In this document: positions 24,791 through 37,518 of the stretch, in pieces
Layout: every line of letters starts with the position of its first letter
Numbering within the stretch: position 1 is the first letter of the stretch
Assembly (NCBI RefSeq): GCF_000524195.1
Contig: NW_020170478.1
Coordinates: forward strand, 210,951-274,950
Length of the DNA: 64,000 nt
Reading direction: 5' to 3'
Source of the DNA: Echinococcus granulosus
Taxonomy: Eukaryota > Platyhelminthes > Cestoda > Cyclophyllidea > Taeniidae
Made by a program: the position numbers and the translations under genes
Notes under the pieces: generated by a model
Databases searched by the model: none
Seen by the model: the letters and a program-made list of their open reading frames with translations, nothing else
Told to the model about the DNA's origin: nothing

Positions 24791-27715
24791 ATGGAGGAAT
24801 TTGATTTTTTGCCCCTCGGTGCAAACAATCTTAACTAAACCATCTTGACAGGCTGCGTTGACGTCTCATAAAAGACAACTGACAACAGCTGAGGTGCGAG
24901 ATAAAGTCGGTGAATTTAAACAACACTCTGACGAAAAAAACGGTCAAAATTGTGTAATAAATCTCTTCTTTTGCACTTTTTTAAGAAAGAAAATAAAATT
25001 TTTTAGAATTCCCACCGATCACTTGCAAACTCTGAGTCAGCGATTGCCCATTCGTTTCGACTTTCTACTCTTAAATGCGTTACCATAGCAACCGACACAA
25101 CTTAAATCTACTTTCCACCCGATTAAAACAGGAGGGCAGTTTCGGAGGCGGGCGAAAAAGGCGGAACTGAGTTATTTTTTTGTGGAATAAAGTAGGCGGG
25201 TCATGGCGTCTCCTCCCATCCGGTTTTTAAACCATTAGAGTAAAAAGTCTTCCTGGCAGTCTCCTAAACCCAAATAACCCCTTTTTCCCGCTCAAATGGA
25301 TTCCGTAGAACAATTGGGAATGAGGACAGTAAAATGAGGTCTTTTCTGTAGCCAAGCTGCGAATTGACAGCTCACTTCTCCGCCAGCGTCTCTCCTACTA
25401 CTACCACCACCACCACATCGGAATGTGCTCGCTTAAGTAAAAATTTCGGTTCTCACTTGTGATTAATTTGTCTCCTCTATTATGTGTGTGTGACCAAGAG
25501 CGGCCGAATTTTACGTGAACGCGCTACTGCGCACATCTTGGCTTCCTCCTCCACCCTCTCCTGTACTTAAATATTAAAACACCGTCTCTGCAGTCCCTCT
25601 GCGCCACTTTTTTTCTTTCTCCGCGTGAAAAAAAAATCCACTGCACTTTTTAGTTGCAAAAAAGGGAGGCAAAAAAGTAGACTTTAGTTGGAATTTTGTA
25701 GCGACCGCGCCACGAAAGGTGTTGGGGGTCATTAATGACTCCTGCAGCTGATTGGCCACTTCCTGAGTTACTTCCTACACGGCAAAATACTTACCGACTT
25801 TAATTTTATGGCCTCAGTACGTTACAGCAGAGGCTAAAATGCAGTTAGAAGGGGACAGAGAGAGAGAGAGAACAACCGCAACTTCACTGCCTCAGAGAAG
25901 TAATGCGGAAAGAGGCCAGTGGTCATTTAGAATGCGCCCCTTGGTGGGAAAAATTTGATATTTATAAACGAACAGAATGGGGCAACGAACACGTGACAAC
26001 ATGCATTTTGAGGACAAAACCTGACTCCAAAAGTATGCGCCCGTATTTTGGGTGCATAGGAGTGCCGACAATTTGCCTTCGGTTCCTCACCACCCCCACT
26101 ACTTGCAGGATGAATTTTAAAAATTGTAGAAATTACTTGTTTCCTTGTGTTCAACTGTGAATATAACCTGACCCCGCTGTCGCAAGTACGTGACAATTGT
26201 CTCCAGCCGGGTTTTCATGATGGTGGTCTCACCCGTTTCATGTGGCAAACAGGTTGTGCTGTATTCAAAGCCACAAAACAGATGTGGAAGTCCCATGGTT
26301 GAACGACATTCACGTCTTTCTAGTCTTTAAGGAATAGTTGATCTTATTACTTAGTTCCGCATTCAAATAGTACAAAGCATCCGGCCTCTGTTATTCGCGC
26401 CTCTACTGCGAAAGAAGGCAAAAAGTCTGAATTGTATGCGAATTTACTTTCTGCCCGAGCACTATCAGACGCTTGAAACTGCTAATTAATTAATGATGGT
26501 GAGTTTAATGCAGAAAATGCACCGTTTTGCGGGATTCGCATCCGTTTGAGAAACTCATCCTACCTTTACACATTCTGCCGAAAGACTAGAAGACGTGGTT
26601 TCCTAAAGCAGATATTCAACCGTATTATTTTTTTGACAACGATATTTAACATTGATTTTGTCTATTTAGACTAAATTAAAGTTCGGCCTCTTATTTAACA
26701 AGTTTTAAACACAAATCGACTTTTAAATTGGGTATGGGACACTTTCATGTCACCTCACTCGCTGATTGGTCAAAAGTGTGTTTATTCAAATCTTGTTGAT
26801 ACATTAAAAAATTTAAAAAGAATTGGCATTTATTAAATGTCTTGGCTTTAAACAAACCTGCTTATGTTCCAGAATACCAGGTATTTGGAAACAGGGGCTT
26901 ATAAGACGAAGTTGAATGTGGTCCATCGAAGTAAATTTGTTTTAAAAAACCGCCTATGGGGTTCTTGTCAATCACAGTACATTACAAGACTGTGTAGAAA
27001 ACTGTGCTATTTATAGAAAATGTCGCCTTAGAACACCTCGGAATCGATAAAACAAATGATTCTTTTGGAATTATCAGTTTGAAACACAAGTAACACCACA
27101 TCATAAGACAAATGCGAACTATGCCTCATGCAAGTAACCAAATAATTGCCCCTGGAAGCAAAACCCACTTTTATAACCAGAACAGCATTTTCATGACTAA
27201 TTTGATTTTGTTACTAAAATTCTAAAAGGTACAAATTAGGGTTTATGGCCAATTTTAATTTGCAACTAATGACATTCACACATTTACCGGTGCCGACTAA
27301 TTTTTAAAGCAGCTACATCCGCTCCAAACACTTTTAGTTTTTCAGTCAATCCTTATGCTTAAAGCCACCTTCAAAAAAAATTTTGAGTTGAATTTAAAAA
27401 TTGTGTCAAGACGCCCACTCTTAAGATGGCCTAATTATTTAAATAAAAGTCTGTTTTTTTTCCCAGAAACTTCAAGCGAAATGTTAAAACAGGCGACAGC
27501 AAAGTCAAACCCAACTAGTTGCAACAGTGTGGAAAGCTAATTTCGGCTGGTCAAATTGTTTATTTACTTTTCATCTGCTAGAAAGATGCCTTTCAACAAA
27601 AAAAGAAGGAGAGGAAAAAAATAAAGAATTTCGGACTAAAGTTATCTATAGAAGGTGGGCGCTTTTCTGTGCGGCCCTCCAACCGAACGTCATCGATCGA
27701 TCACTTTTCTAAGCC

Positions 27716-27751
27716 CCGATTGGCTACGGCCTCGGGGGCGGGGCGGGGGGT
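27716..27751. promoter_or_regulatory. CCAAT plus GC-box segment
   Basis: gattgg (CCAAT on the minus strand) is followed within 20 bp by G runs of 5, 4 and 6 separated by single C residues, giving overlapping GGGGCGGGG boxes. A catcgatcgatcac palindrome-like word lies just upstream at about 27691-27704. It sits 4.9 kb upstream of the first recognised dixin exon and could be its promoter. Assignment is by position and motif only. Confidence 0.4.
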
Positions 27752-28982
27752 TGGCGATCCATGACTAAGATGACGAAGGTCATAAATTAGTGCCCTTCCT
27801 GATTTTAAATCCCAATTATTAATTTTTAGGCATTTATTAGCGTTAATTAATTCAATTTTTCCCGCGATTTCCGGATATGGAGGCATAAATGTGCTCCTGG
27901 TAGCAATTCAGCACGGAATACCTCAAACAGCCAAGCCGGTAGAATCCTGTACCTTTTGGATTTATGTAGCGAATTTACCCGAAAACACGAAAAAATTCGT
28001 TTAAAATCTATCAGTTCATTTTGCGAGGGCATTCAAATTTAGCGGGTAGGGTAAAACATCTACGGTGGTGGTGGATTTCCCCGTCTGCATTTTGTCAACT
28101 GGATTTGCTAAATCTAGCCCAGTAACCTCACATACACACAGAGTCAAGACACATTTTATGTTATGGGCGTTTTAAAGTCGCGGTTGCTCTCGAAGGTCAA
28201 CATGAATAGCGGTATTCCCAATCGCAGCCGCTGTGTGACCGAGGTTAACCCTCCCTGATGTTGACAGCCCACCGGCAGATAGTTTCTTTGTTTCTGGAAA
28301 TTATAAATCACTTGCAGGGTTTTGAGTGTACTCACATAAAGTTGAGCATGAGAAAATCAGCGAAAAAAGTTTCACGAGCTTTTCCAACGCAAAAGAGAAA
28401 AGAAAGTAGTAAATGCACATTTGCATCCACCAAAGTTTCTTATTTCCACTGCGAAGCAAAAATTAAGATGCAAGCTCTAGTTAGACAGATTGGAAGTTGG
28501 CATTGGTTACTGTAGTAGGCAAATCAGAGTGAATTTTTGGACTTTTTAGAAAAATAACTCCATGAAATACGATTAAACAGTAATTCTGGATGCAAAATTC
28601 CTTATTTTAAGCTCCTCCAAGAAAAATGAATCAGTCGGGCAAAATTTTGGATGGTTAAAAATATCCCAATCTCTGTGAGACGACTCTGTCAGACTCTCAC
28701 CAGTCTCCAATCCATTTGTGGGATGGAAAAATTCGCGCTCATGCGACCATAAGTGTTGCTTCTATGAGAGAGAACTCTCCATCCTCGTGCCGAGAACTAG
28801 TTCCAGTGGCAAAGAATTTGCTCTTCCCCCAGGCGTCTAAACACCCACCCTCCGCTTACGACATCGAGTGTGTGACAGAAGGACCCTCCTTTCTCCTTGG
28901 TGCTGGTTCTACTCAAGTTTCGCAGCCTGGCTGACACCTAAGCCGGCTGTTTAACTAACACAGCAGGGGGAAGCTGTCACCC

Positions 28983-29024
28983 AGCCCCTGTAGACAGGGC
29001 AGGGGCTCTTAAACCCCCCCCCCC
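28983..29024 (+). other. Hairpin with two alternative pairings followed by a C run
   Basis: AGCCCCTG (28983-28990) pairs perfectly with CAGGGGCT (29000-29007) across a 9-nt loop. Its CCCTG part can instead pair with CAGGG at 28995-28999 across a TAGA loop. A run of 13 or so C follows at about 29012-29024. Function unknown. Confidence 0.5.
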
Positions 29025-31603
29025 CATATGTAACTAAGGTTGAAGTTGAAATCGTTCATATTTCGTTTGGGAAGGATATTCAAATCCTCGTTCAATTTGG
29101 CAATATAAGAGGACAAAGTGAAGGTGATTGATAAACGGGAGACTAGTGTTGCCACTAAATACTCCTAAATTTTTAATGACACTGAGTCAGAGTGCTGCAA
29201 ATGCCCATCAACTCGGACGGTTAGGGGAATAATTGTCCCTTTTACCCGACCGCCCTCTAAGCTTGCCTCTGCAGTAGATTTACATGCCTTGTAGGATCAA
29301 GCTTGACGTGTTCGTTCCTTCAGTGGAAAAAAAGGCGTTTTGGTCTAAAATAGGGAGACCCTTCATTTGAAGAAAAAGAGAACAGAGGTGATCGAGGAGG
29401 AATGAGGCGAAAAATGGGTCTACCTGGCCAGCAGAGTGATTTCTAAAGGTCCAATGTGACAGCCCAAGCCACGTGACATAAAAGAAGTGGGTAAAATAGA
29501 GAGGGTGAATAATTTATGTGACTAGTCAAGTTTACAATCACACCATAGGGGAGGTGATCGACATTAGTTATTTAACCTCTTTTCCTTGTGTAAATATCTG
29601 CATGAAGAACAAATAAAGCATGCTGGAATGACAGAAAATCAAACATTTGCCTGAAATAAAAGCACTTTTTGGAGCAAAATGATCTACTTCCGAAGAAACA
29701 GTTCAGCCATAGCAAAGATAGGGATGAAAATAAGCTAAGGGAGTGAGGAGAATAAAGGTTGGCGTTTTGGGAATTATTTGTGGGTAATTAGGTCCTAAGC
29801 TGATTCGAAAATGCCTCCTGGGGTAATTTAAATTGACAGATGAACGCTTGAATCATGCTTAGCTGAGGACTGAGGTTTTTCTCCTCGTTAACAAATTCAC
29901 GCCTCAACGGAATTCAAACACCCATCTAGAATGACCTCGTAAACGGAGGAGGGTGACGCACTCATTTCACCCCAAATGACTCAGACATTACAGAAAGGCA
30001 ACCTCGTGCCTGAAGACCTGAGAAGTAATGCAGGGTGGATGATCCTAGTTGATTCCCGGAAAATTACCGAAATTTTGATCAAAAAAAGAGAAAGGATGTT
30101 AATAGGCAAGATTGACTTTGCCAAGTATAAGAAGCTTCTTTGACCATAAAACAGTACAGACCGGTTAAGTGGGCCTAAAAGAGGGCATTCTTCCGGTCGA
30201 AGTGTATCTACTCCCCTCGGAAAGAGGGTCGTATAGGGTCCGAAGGGGTTTTCAAGAGGAAAAATCTACTCGTACTAGATTAAAGTAGGACAAGTTTTCT
30301 TACTTAAGTCATGATGTAGTTTCAAGAAGATGGAATGTATGCATTTTTGTTCAACTATGGCTGAGTTGATTAAAAGTTAGGCGCATTTATTCCCATACGT
30401 TTTTGCCTTAAAAGAACAAATATAGAAGTCGGTCTCATAGTTTACGGGTAAGTACACAAGATGAACGATAGCAGATCTTGAAGCAAGGGTTCAAGGTGCA
30501 CATAATAGTAAAAAAACTTATTCTGACAGGTATTGATAAGGCTATTTAGTGGCAAAATACCGAATTCCACAAAAACAAGTTGGAGTTCCCACCAATCATG
30601 CGCACAGAAAACAAAATCATAAACACGCTTTCCGGCTAAAAGTGTTATGCTAATTATTCGAACAGATGTTTAGCAAGGTATGTTAGAATTTGTACTACAC
30701 CAGCGAAATTCCGTGAGACGGCTATTTCCTAGTTAAATATATGCAGAACTGACCAGAGGGTGAAAAAACCTAGGAGCATAGACTGTCTCTAAACTAGTCT
30801 ATGGATAAAACGAGTAAAGTTTTGATGCACACGCACGTACCAATTCGCCAACCAATGCAGAAATATGTTCAAAGAACGCTCTATAACTCCTACGACTGTT
30901 TAGATTTTTCTCCAAGGTCAAATAATACTTGTACACCCTTTTATATTTTACTTAACAGTCTTACCTTTTGACCCTAGATTATTCTAAGATTTTTTTTTAA
31001 TTTAAATATAATCATATGCACTCATTTGAATGCTTTTAAGAAAAGCATTAAGTATCTGTTATAGTAGCTTCCACTTACTCACAAAATCCCCCCTACTCCT
31101 TTAATAAAAAAATTAGGTTTTCTAATCTTCATATTCTTTAATTTGTTATTTTAGAATCAAGACTTTTTTACGTATCCTCACATCTTCCCTCATAATTTGC
31201 TCCTCATCTCCAACTATTTTGGTAGTAATTTACTAAATGTACCATTGTCGCATAAAGCATCACGTTATCAGCTTGCAAACTAATCCGATAGCCCCAAAAC
31301 TTTGCGTGCACCCCAGGGTGACCCCCCACATGCTATCACCCGCACCACTGACAAGACAATCGCCTGCTGCGCCGACCCCGCACACTCCGAACCCCCGAAA
31401 CAATAAAGCTAAATGTAAAGCCAATAAGCAAATGCGCCGCACTCTCAAAGGCAGAACTTTATTCCGCTCTGTTAATATCCAGTATGTATACGTGTTTATT
31501 CAACCCATGGCAGAGAGATGAATGTACAGAGAACCGACTTTTCGGTAGAAAAAAAAAGAAAGAGTAGCAAATAAACAAGCGCGTTAATACCAAATCGCAC
31601 CGA

Positions 31604-34600
31604 CTATAACTCGTCCCTTAGGAGACTGTACCGATTACTGGAAGGTGTCAGGAGTTTGAAAACCGATGAAGTCGGGGCCGATTGCTTTGCTTCCTCAGCC
31701 TTCCGATCCTGCATCGAGGTAAAAAGGCGTAAAAAAGAAAGACAAATGACGGATTATCATTCATGTTTTTTATGCCCGAATATTTAATGTACGAGCTAAA
31801 AATTAAGGATGAGGTGTTGATAAATCGCCGACGAACAAGCGCAAAGGACGTCAAGCTTAACAATTGTAATGGGGGATCACATTACAATCCATTTGGGGGG
31901 CCAGTTCCCAATTAATAGGCCGATACAGTCTTCCGCCAAGGTATACTCTTCGTGCACAAGACCATGACGACAACGCATGCGAATCAACGGGGTAAATAAG
32001 GCGTGGAAACTTACTTTATCCTCTGATGGTGGTTTCTGCGGCTAAGGAGGTTTAGACAACATTATTCCACCCTTCATATAGCCATCATTTTCACATCCAT
32101 CTGGGCAATCCTAGACAGGCATGACGACTTACCACTTCACTCGGAGGTTCAAAGAAGCCATGGAACTGCCGATGGAGTTTTTCCGAGGCAAGATCTGCCA
32201 GAAATTGGTTGATATGCTTGGGATCCTTCAGGGCTTCATCCAGATTCCCTGGATAGAGGAACATGTGCTGGAAGGAGTCGATCGCCATCAGCGGGAGATC
32301 ATGCATTGTCTTGCCCATGTGCAAGAGTGGATGGGAGAAGACTTCGCCATTGGCCACCAAGGGCACAAAACGGCCTAGGAATGAAGTGGGTTGTGTCAGC
32401 CTACTGAAGTGGTGTTTGAGTAGCGCTTGGGTAACCAGGGTTACGCAACGTCCTGGGATTGAGGTTGGTTAGTCTACTGAAATAAAATTTCAGTAGAGCA
32501 CAGGTACTCCATCATTTCCAATCTGATAGATCTTCAGAAAATAGTGCTTTTTGGACAAATTCACCACATGACACACCTTTGAGGTCGCTAAAGTGCTCCT
32601 CCATGAGGACTCCAAATCTCATCGCCGCAGTGAAGTTGTTTGGCGGGTAGAAGAGGATGAGAAGAGGCAGCCGTGGCTCGGTGATCTCCTCCGCGTTGGC
32701 GAAAGTCAACTCACGCACCAGGGGCGTGCAGCGCTCCACCGCCCAGCTACGGAGCGCCTCAAAGTCGGTCACCGTTTCAACCGTCGCCTGCTCCTCCTTC
32801 ACCAGTGTCAGTTGCTGCGGCTTTGCGTCTTCAGTCGGAGGGTACTTTTAGGCCAGAAAAAGTGGATTCCAAGTTCAAAGGTCAAGGTGAAGAAACAGGT
32901 ACGATGGATTATGGTGATGGGAGTAAACGAACCTTTTTAAGGAGGAATTTGATTACCGATGCGGTGGCATTCTTGCTGAAGTGGAAGGAGGCAAGGGTTA
33001 GAGAAGAATGCTCTCGAAAACCGCCACCCCCCCACCGCGCTCTCACTCTTCCTTCTTTTTATCAACAAGCGCAAAAACTTGACACCAGTCTTCAAAGAAC
33101 CCTTGTAATATACTCCAGTTAAATTCAGGCCAGTTTTCCCATTAGTTAGAAAAAAAGTGAAGTCGGTTGAACTTACTCCGCCACTCCATAGAAGGTGCAG
33201 TCACCGACGAGGTGGGAGGCCATGTAGAAGTTCATGTAGGCCGCATTGTCGCTCGTGAAGGCGGGAAAGATGCCCACCATGTTCCGTGGGGTTGTCAAGC
33301 CCCCCACCTCCATCTATTAGAGGGGGTAACAGTAGAGAAAAACAAATTAAGTAATCCTAGCTTCGAAAAAACCCTCTACAAAGTCTGCAGCGACGAAGAG
33401 ACAATGAACGAAAACGCACCGCTGAGTTTAGTTTTTTTACAGGATCCGCCGTCTGTTCACGAAGGTAGGTCAAGAAGGCCTCCACAGATCTTTGATTTCG
33501 ATACTCGCTGCCGTAGCGCCGAGTAAACTTAAAAAGTCGCAATGTCGGATACTTTGATACTCCCTGTGACATGCAGAGGGCACCTGGGACGGGAAAAACA
33601 ATGACAGGACTAGTGAAACTCAAGGCTACTGAACTGTCAAGCACCTGGACCAAGTGACTTCAATAACTGCCATTAACACGGCAGTTGTTAAGCCCTCGGG
33701 ATTGTCAAAATATCTGTTATCATGGCGATAGCCAAAAATGTGGCCAAGACTGCTTGCAAATCGGACCAGAGTTGCAACCTCTTTCGATTCCCATCAGAAG
33801 GGGAAATCTGCTTAATACTATACTCTTCCACCTTTCGGATTCGAATTCAAAAGCGTAAACAACGGGAATCGGGCATATAGGTGCTGGGGTGATTATGGAA
33901 GATAAGGCACGGAGGATGGGGAAGTAATTTGGATTCAGCAAGGTGATCTAAGCCACTCAGACAGAGCCCACCGTTTGAGGTCGGAAGTCATTGTGGCGGG
34001 TTACTTGTACGATTGAATGGCTAAGCGGTGGCAGCCTAGCCGCGCTAGCTTAGACCCACGACGCGGAGGAGAACACGGAACAGAGTAGCAGACAAGTCAC
34101 GTGAGGAACAGCGTTTATTCAGCTTGTCGGGGCAAGTCTAGTGAGTGGCAAGAGCGACAGCAATGTCGGCGAAGCGAGGTGAAAGCGGGAAAGTATTAAA
34201 ACGGGAGATAAGGGAGATGAGACAACAAGTCCAATGGGAGTAGTTAGCCGATAGAGGTCATCAGCCTGTCCTTAATAAACTATCTGAGGCTTCACCATTG
34301 TACCCCCACCGGGTGCCCTGGCCACCGAACCATACCAGCAACCCTCAAGCCCTTCTATATGTCAACAATATGTTTTATGTCTCCTTTCGTCTCCAGGGGA
34401 GGTGCCGGCACGCTGCATGTACTTATAGATCGTGAGCACAGGAAAAACCGAATCCACAGTTTATCAAATCTCCTGATTTTCGGCTCTACCCAAAGAACGG
34501 TTACGAAGGGGAGTTTCAAGGCAGCATCTTCCGCAAAAGGGTGGTAAGTTTTTATAGCTTCGTGTTTTGCAAAGCCAAGGATGGTCAATGTACCAAACTG

Positions 34601-36625
34601 ATAATGGAATGAGAAAAAAAGACAAAGAAGTGATGCACTGTTCTATACGGTAGGTAAGTCGTTAGCCAACATCTAGTTCTTTGGCAAATATTCGTACGGA
34701 AAAGTGATTCGCATACGAAATAAGCCCACCATTCGCCAACAGGAGGTGCGGTAAATGGGAATACAGCACAAGTAGACGACTAAGTGGCGTAACTATACGA
34801 ACTTCAGTGAGCCATCCAGAAGTATGTGGAATAATCTCCGTTCCCAGAAGGCTTTACCACCTAGTAGGTGCCTTCTAAGTTAATTCCTATCGACTACAAT
34901 GTTAGGCGACAAAAGGAAGTGAACAGGCTTTCATAGCGTGATTGACTAGAGTGAAGTAGGCAGCCACTTGTGACAACAACTGTAAGTGAGGTGAAGTCAA
35001 GTCTAAGCGTGGGTGTGTCAAATACTTGGCAAATCCCTCAGTCCTATAAAAAAAAAACCACGAGAAAAAATAAGTACCCGTATTCAAGATGGATACATTA
35101 GGAAAGAGAACAAAATTGATTTAAGGAGACAAATCGGTACGCCCATGCTACAAATCACACAGCAGTTGAGAAGACTATCTTTACCAGGAAAAAAAGTGCA
35201 CGACAATTCTTGATTAAGTTAAGCACTACAAGGGCTGACCTCAACAAGCACCTTATAAGATGTAGGAGTGACACACAACCAGCGTAATTAGTATGCGCTA
35301 CTGGGGTATATATACTGCTAGCGTCAATGAGACGACAGATTATGTAACTTTACTAACATTAGCATTATCTAACGAGCACTATCAACGCTGGCCATGCTCA
35401 TGACTAGGATGAGAAATGCTTGGATGAATATGAAAAGTGGGTAGTAATGACATTCGCTTTTCGATTGAAGACTGACTGATTAATTGAGTATTGCAGTACC
35501 AATGGGTCTACGCTTTTGCATTTGTTACTAAGACTTCGTCTACCACCTACTCACATCAATTTACCGTATTCGTAAACAGTTCTCGACATCTACCCAAAAG
35601 AAAACTAGGAATTCGGCCGTAGAAAACCTTTTTAAAAGGGAGTAAGATTATTCTAATTTTCTTCCCAGTTGTCGATATAATGCAAGGGCTGAGAGGGATA
35701 TCAAAAGGAAAAATCACATGACACTTTTTCACAATCCGTACCAACTTATTCTGCTTGTCGCTAATCGCGATTTATCCTAATCCCCAGCGTTTTTCCGTAA
35801 TCGGGTCTTTACCACTCGTCTCTAAGAAGCAAACGAAAAGTTGACCAAGAAACAACTGCTACTGATAAATCACCACTAACTAATCAACGTCGTTGTTAAA
35901 ATATTCAGAGCCAGTGGTAAATACACCTCTCATAAAAATAAAAAGTTCGTAATTTAAAAAAACCTTTCAAGAGTATTTGTGAGGAAAAACTTAGGTTTGG
36001 TTAAATTTATTACCAGATAAGCCAGCCTGATGATGCAATTACCATTAATTTAGTCGCAGGTTACCAACAGAGTTATAACCTCAATTTTTGGACAATGAAC
36101 AAACAGAATGTAAGAACGAGGGCAAATGAAAAGGGCACGGAAACTCACCCTGGTCATCACAATCCACACGGCCAAGTACAACTTTGCCGTCTTTAAATTC
36201 CTGGGCGACACTTTCACCGGTTGACATAAAGATAGGAGCTAAATCGCGACTAAAACGACACCATTCTGCATAGAAGTTGACAAGAACGAATTCATGCGCC
36301 TTTAAAACGTCTAGAAAGTTTGCCGTATTCAGGTCGAGAACAGAGGCCCGAGATAGCCAAACAGTGAAAAGCTAAAAACAAAACCAGTTAAAAAATTATC
36401 CAAACTAATAAGAACATCCCATACATACAAGAAAGGAGCGGGATTTCAGACAAGAGATGAAAAAGCCAAGACCATGTGAAAAAAAACAACAGCATGAGTC
36501 CCAAAAAAAAAGACCATTAAAGAAATCACCAACAGAACATGTTATTACGCAGTAACTGAGTAAAATAATGATACTTTAATAACAATTCATACCAAAGTAA
36601 TTGAAAAAAATGACCAAATTTCCAT
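31604..36625 (-). CDS. ERP44: Endoplasmic reticulum resident protein 44 (thioredoxin family)
   Basis: ERp44 retains client proteins in the early secretory pathway and is itself retrieved through a C-terminal KDEL-type signal. Exons on the minus strand: 36625-36593, 36371-36149, 33583-33420, 33313-33177, 32975-32957, 32844-32577, 32374-32133 and 31708-31604. All phases fit and give 396 aa, against about 406 in mammals. The signal peptide begins MEIWSFFSITLLFTVWLSRA. The first thioredoxin domain has the characteristic single-cysteine site NFYAEWCRFS, followed by the cis-proline block SKYPTLRLFK. Later domains show CTPLVRELTF and HPLLHMGKT...PLMAIDSFQHMF. The protein ends YSLLRDEL. One exon is only 19 nt. 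Upstream, a strong donor (gtaagt at 37045) and an acceptor ending at 36671 suggest a non-coding first exon or a trans-splice site. ARPC2 lies just upstream on the same strand. Confidence 0.95.
32957..32975 (-). CDS. ERP44: 19-nt microexon of ERP44
   Basis: Without this exon the 33313-33177 exon ends in phase 2 and cannot join the exon starting at 32844, which needs phase 0. A segment flanked by cttccacttcag and gtaatc supplies one base plus six codons (D-KNATAS), restores the frame and fills part of a gap against mammalian ERp44. Confidence 0.8.
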
Positions 36626-37045
36626 GTCCAATCAAAAGGCCAGAGTGCCGTTGTCATAGAACGCGCTCCACTACGTTAGCGGCAATGATTTATGTAAATA
36701 AAGCAAAAAGCTTGTTCTTTAAATAGACCTTAAACATTTTTTTGCACATTATTAGGCAAGTACGTATGTTAAATTGCATATTAAATGTGTTTTAGTGCCA
36801 TATTTTCCTCCCCGGTGTATTAACACGCTCTTGCCATTAAAACTGCCAAAAAAATCTGCAGCATTATCTTGGCTTTTACTAATCAAATCGGCTTTTAATC
36901 GCTAGACTTCTCTATTTATGTTTTCTACCTTTCGTTTCCTTTCGGCTTACAAGGTAAAATAATAATCCCCTCTCCCCCGATTTTGTAAAAATGAACTTAA
37001 CTCAGAACTAGTCGCTACAGCACTTATAAAGAACCCCCAACTTAC

Positions 37046-37518
37046 CTTGCGAATTCACCACTTCAAAATAGTACCCAAACTCAATCTAAACCAAACCAGT
37101 ATTGCTTAATTCCACGCTCCTAAACTTAGACGAACCAGTCCCAAGCACTGAGGAGGGGTCCCTCAATAAAAGAAGGCGTATTTATTAAGACAGATTGATC
37201 ACACGTTCGTATGCAAAGGAAGTAGGAAAATTGAGCATTTCTATATAACCAGGAGATACCCACAGCCGATCATAATTTGGAGGGAATGTCAAAGGGTGTG
37301 TAGAATGATGACAGCTCTCAAAAAAAGTGCGTCAGTACCCTTAACTTGGACGCACCTTGCGGAAGCTAAAACAAAGATGCAAAAGTTAAAACGGGGAAAA
37401 AAGCATGTCAACCGCCAAATCACATCCTATCAAATCAGCGCACCATAAATCAAACGCCAGAATTAAAAGCAAATAAAGACGAATAAATTTGGTCGCATTC
37501 GTTACCCGTTTAGAGCCT
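37046..37518. other. Short ARPC2-ERP44 intergenic region
   Basis: About 0.9 kb separates the ARPC2 stop from the ERP44 ATG, and both genes lie on the minus strand. A strong splice donor (cgcaag then gtaagt) ends at 37046, presumably closing a non-coding ERP44 exon. No polyadenylation signal was assigned. Confidence 0.5.

Larger units (their letters stand above)
22829..31603. other. Intergenic stretch between dixin and ERP44
   Basis: No protein-coding gene recognised. It contains an ATCC-type array (23172-23717), GC-rich tandem hairpins (24593-24790), a short AG microsatellite near 25857-25871, a CCAAT/GC-box segment (27716-27751), and a hairpin followed by a C run (28983-29024). Upstream non-coding exons or the promoter of dixin are expected here. 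Confidence 0.5.
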
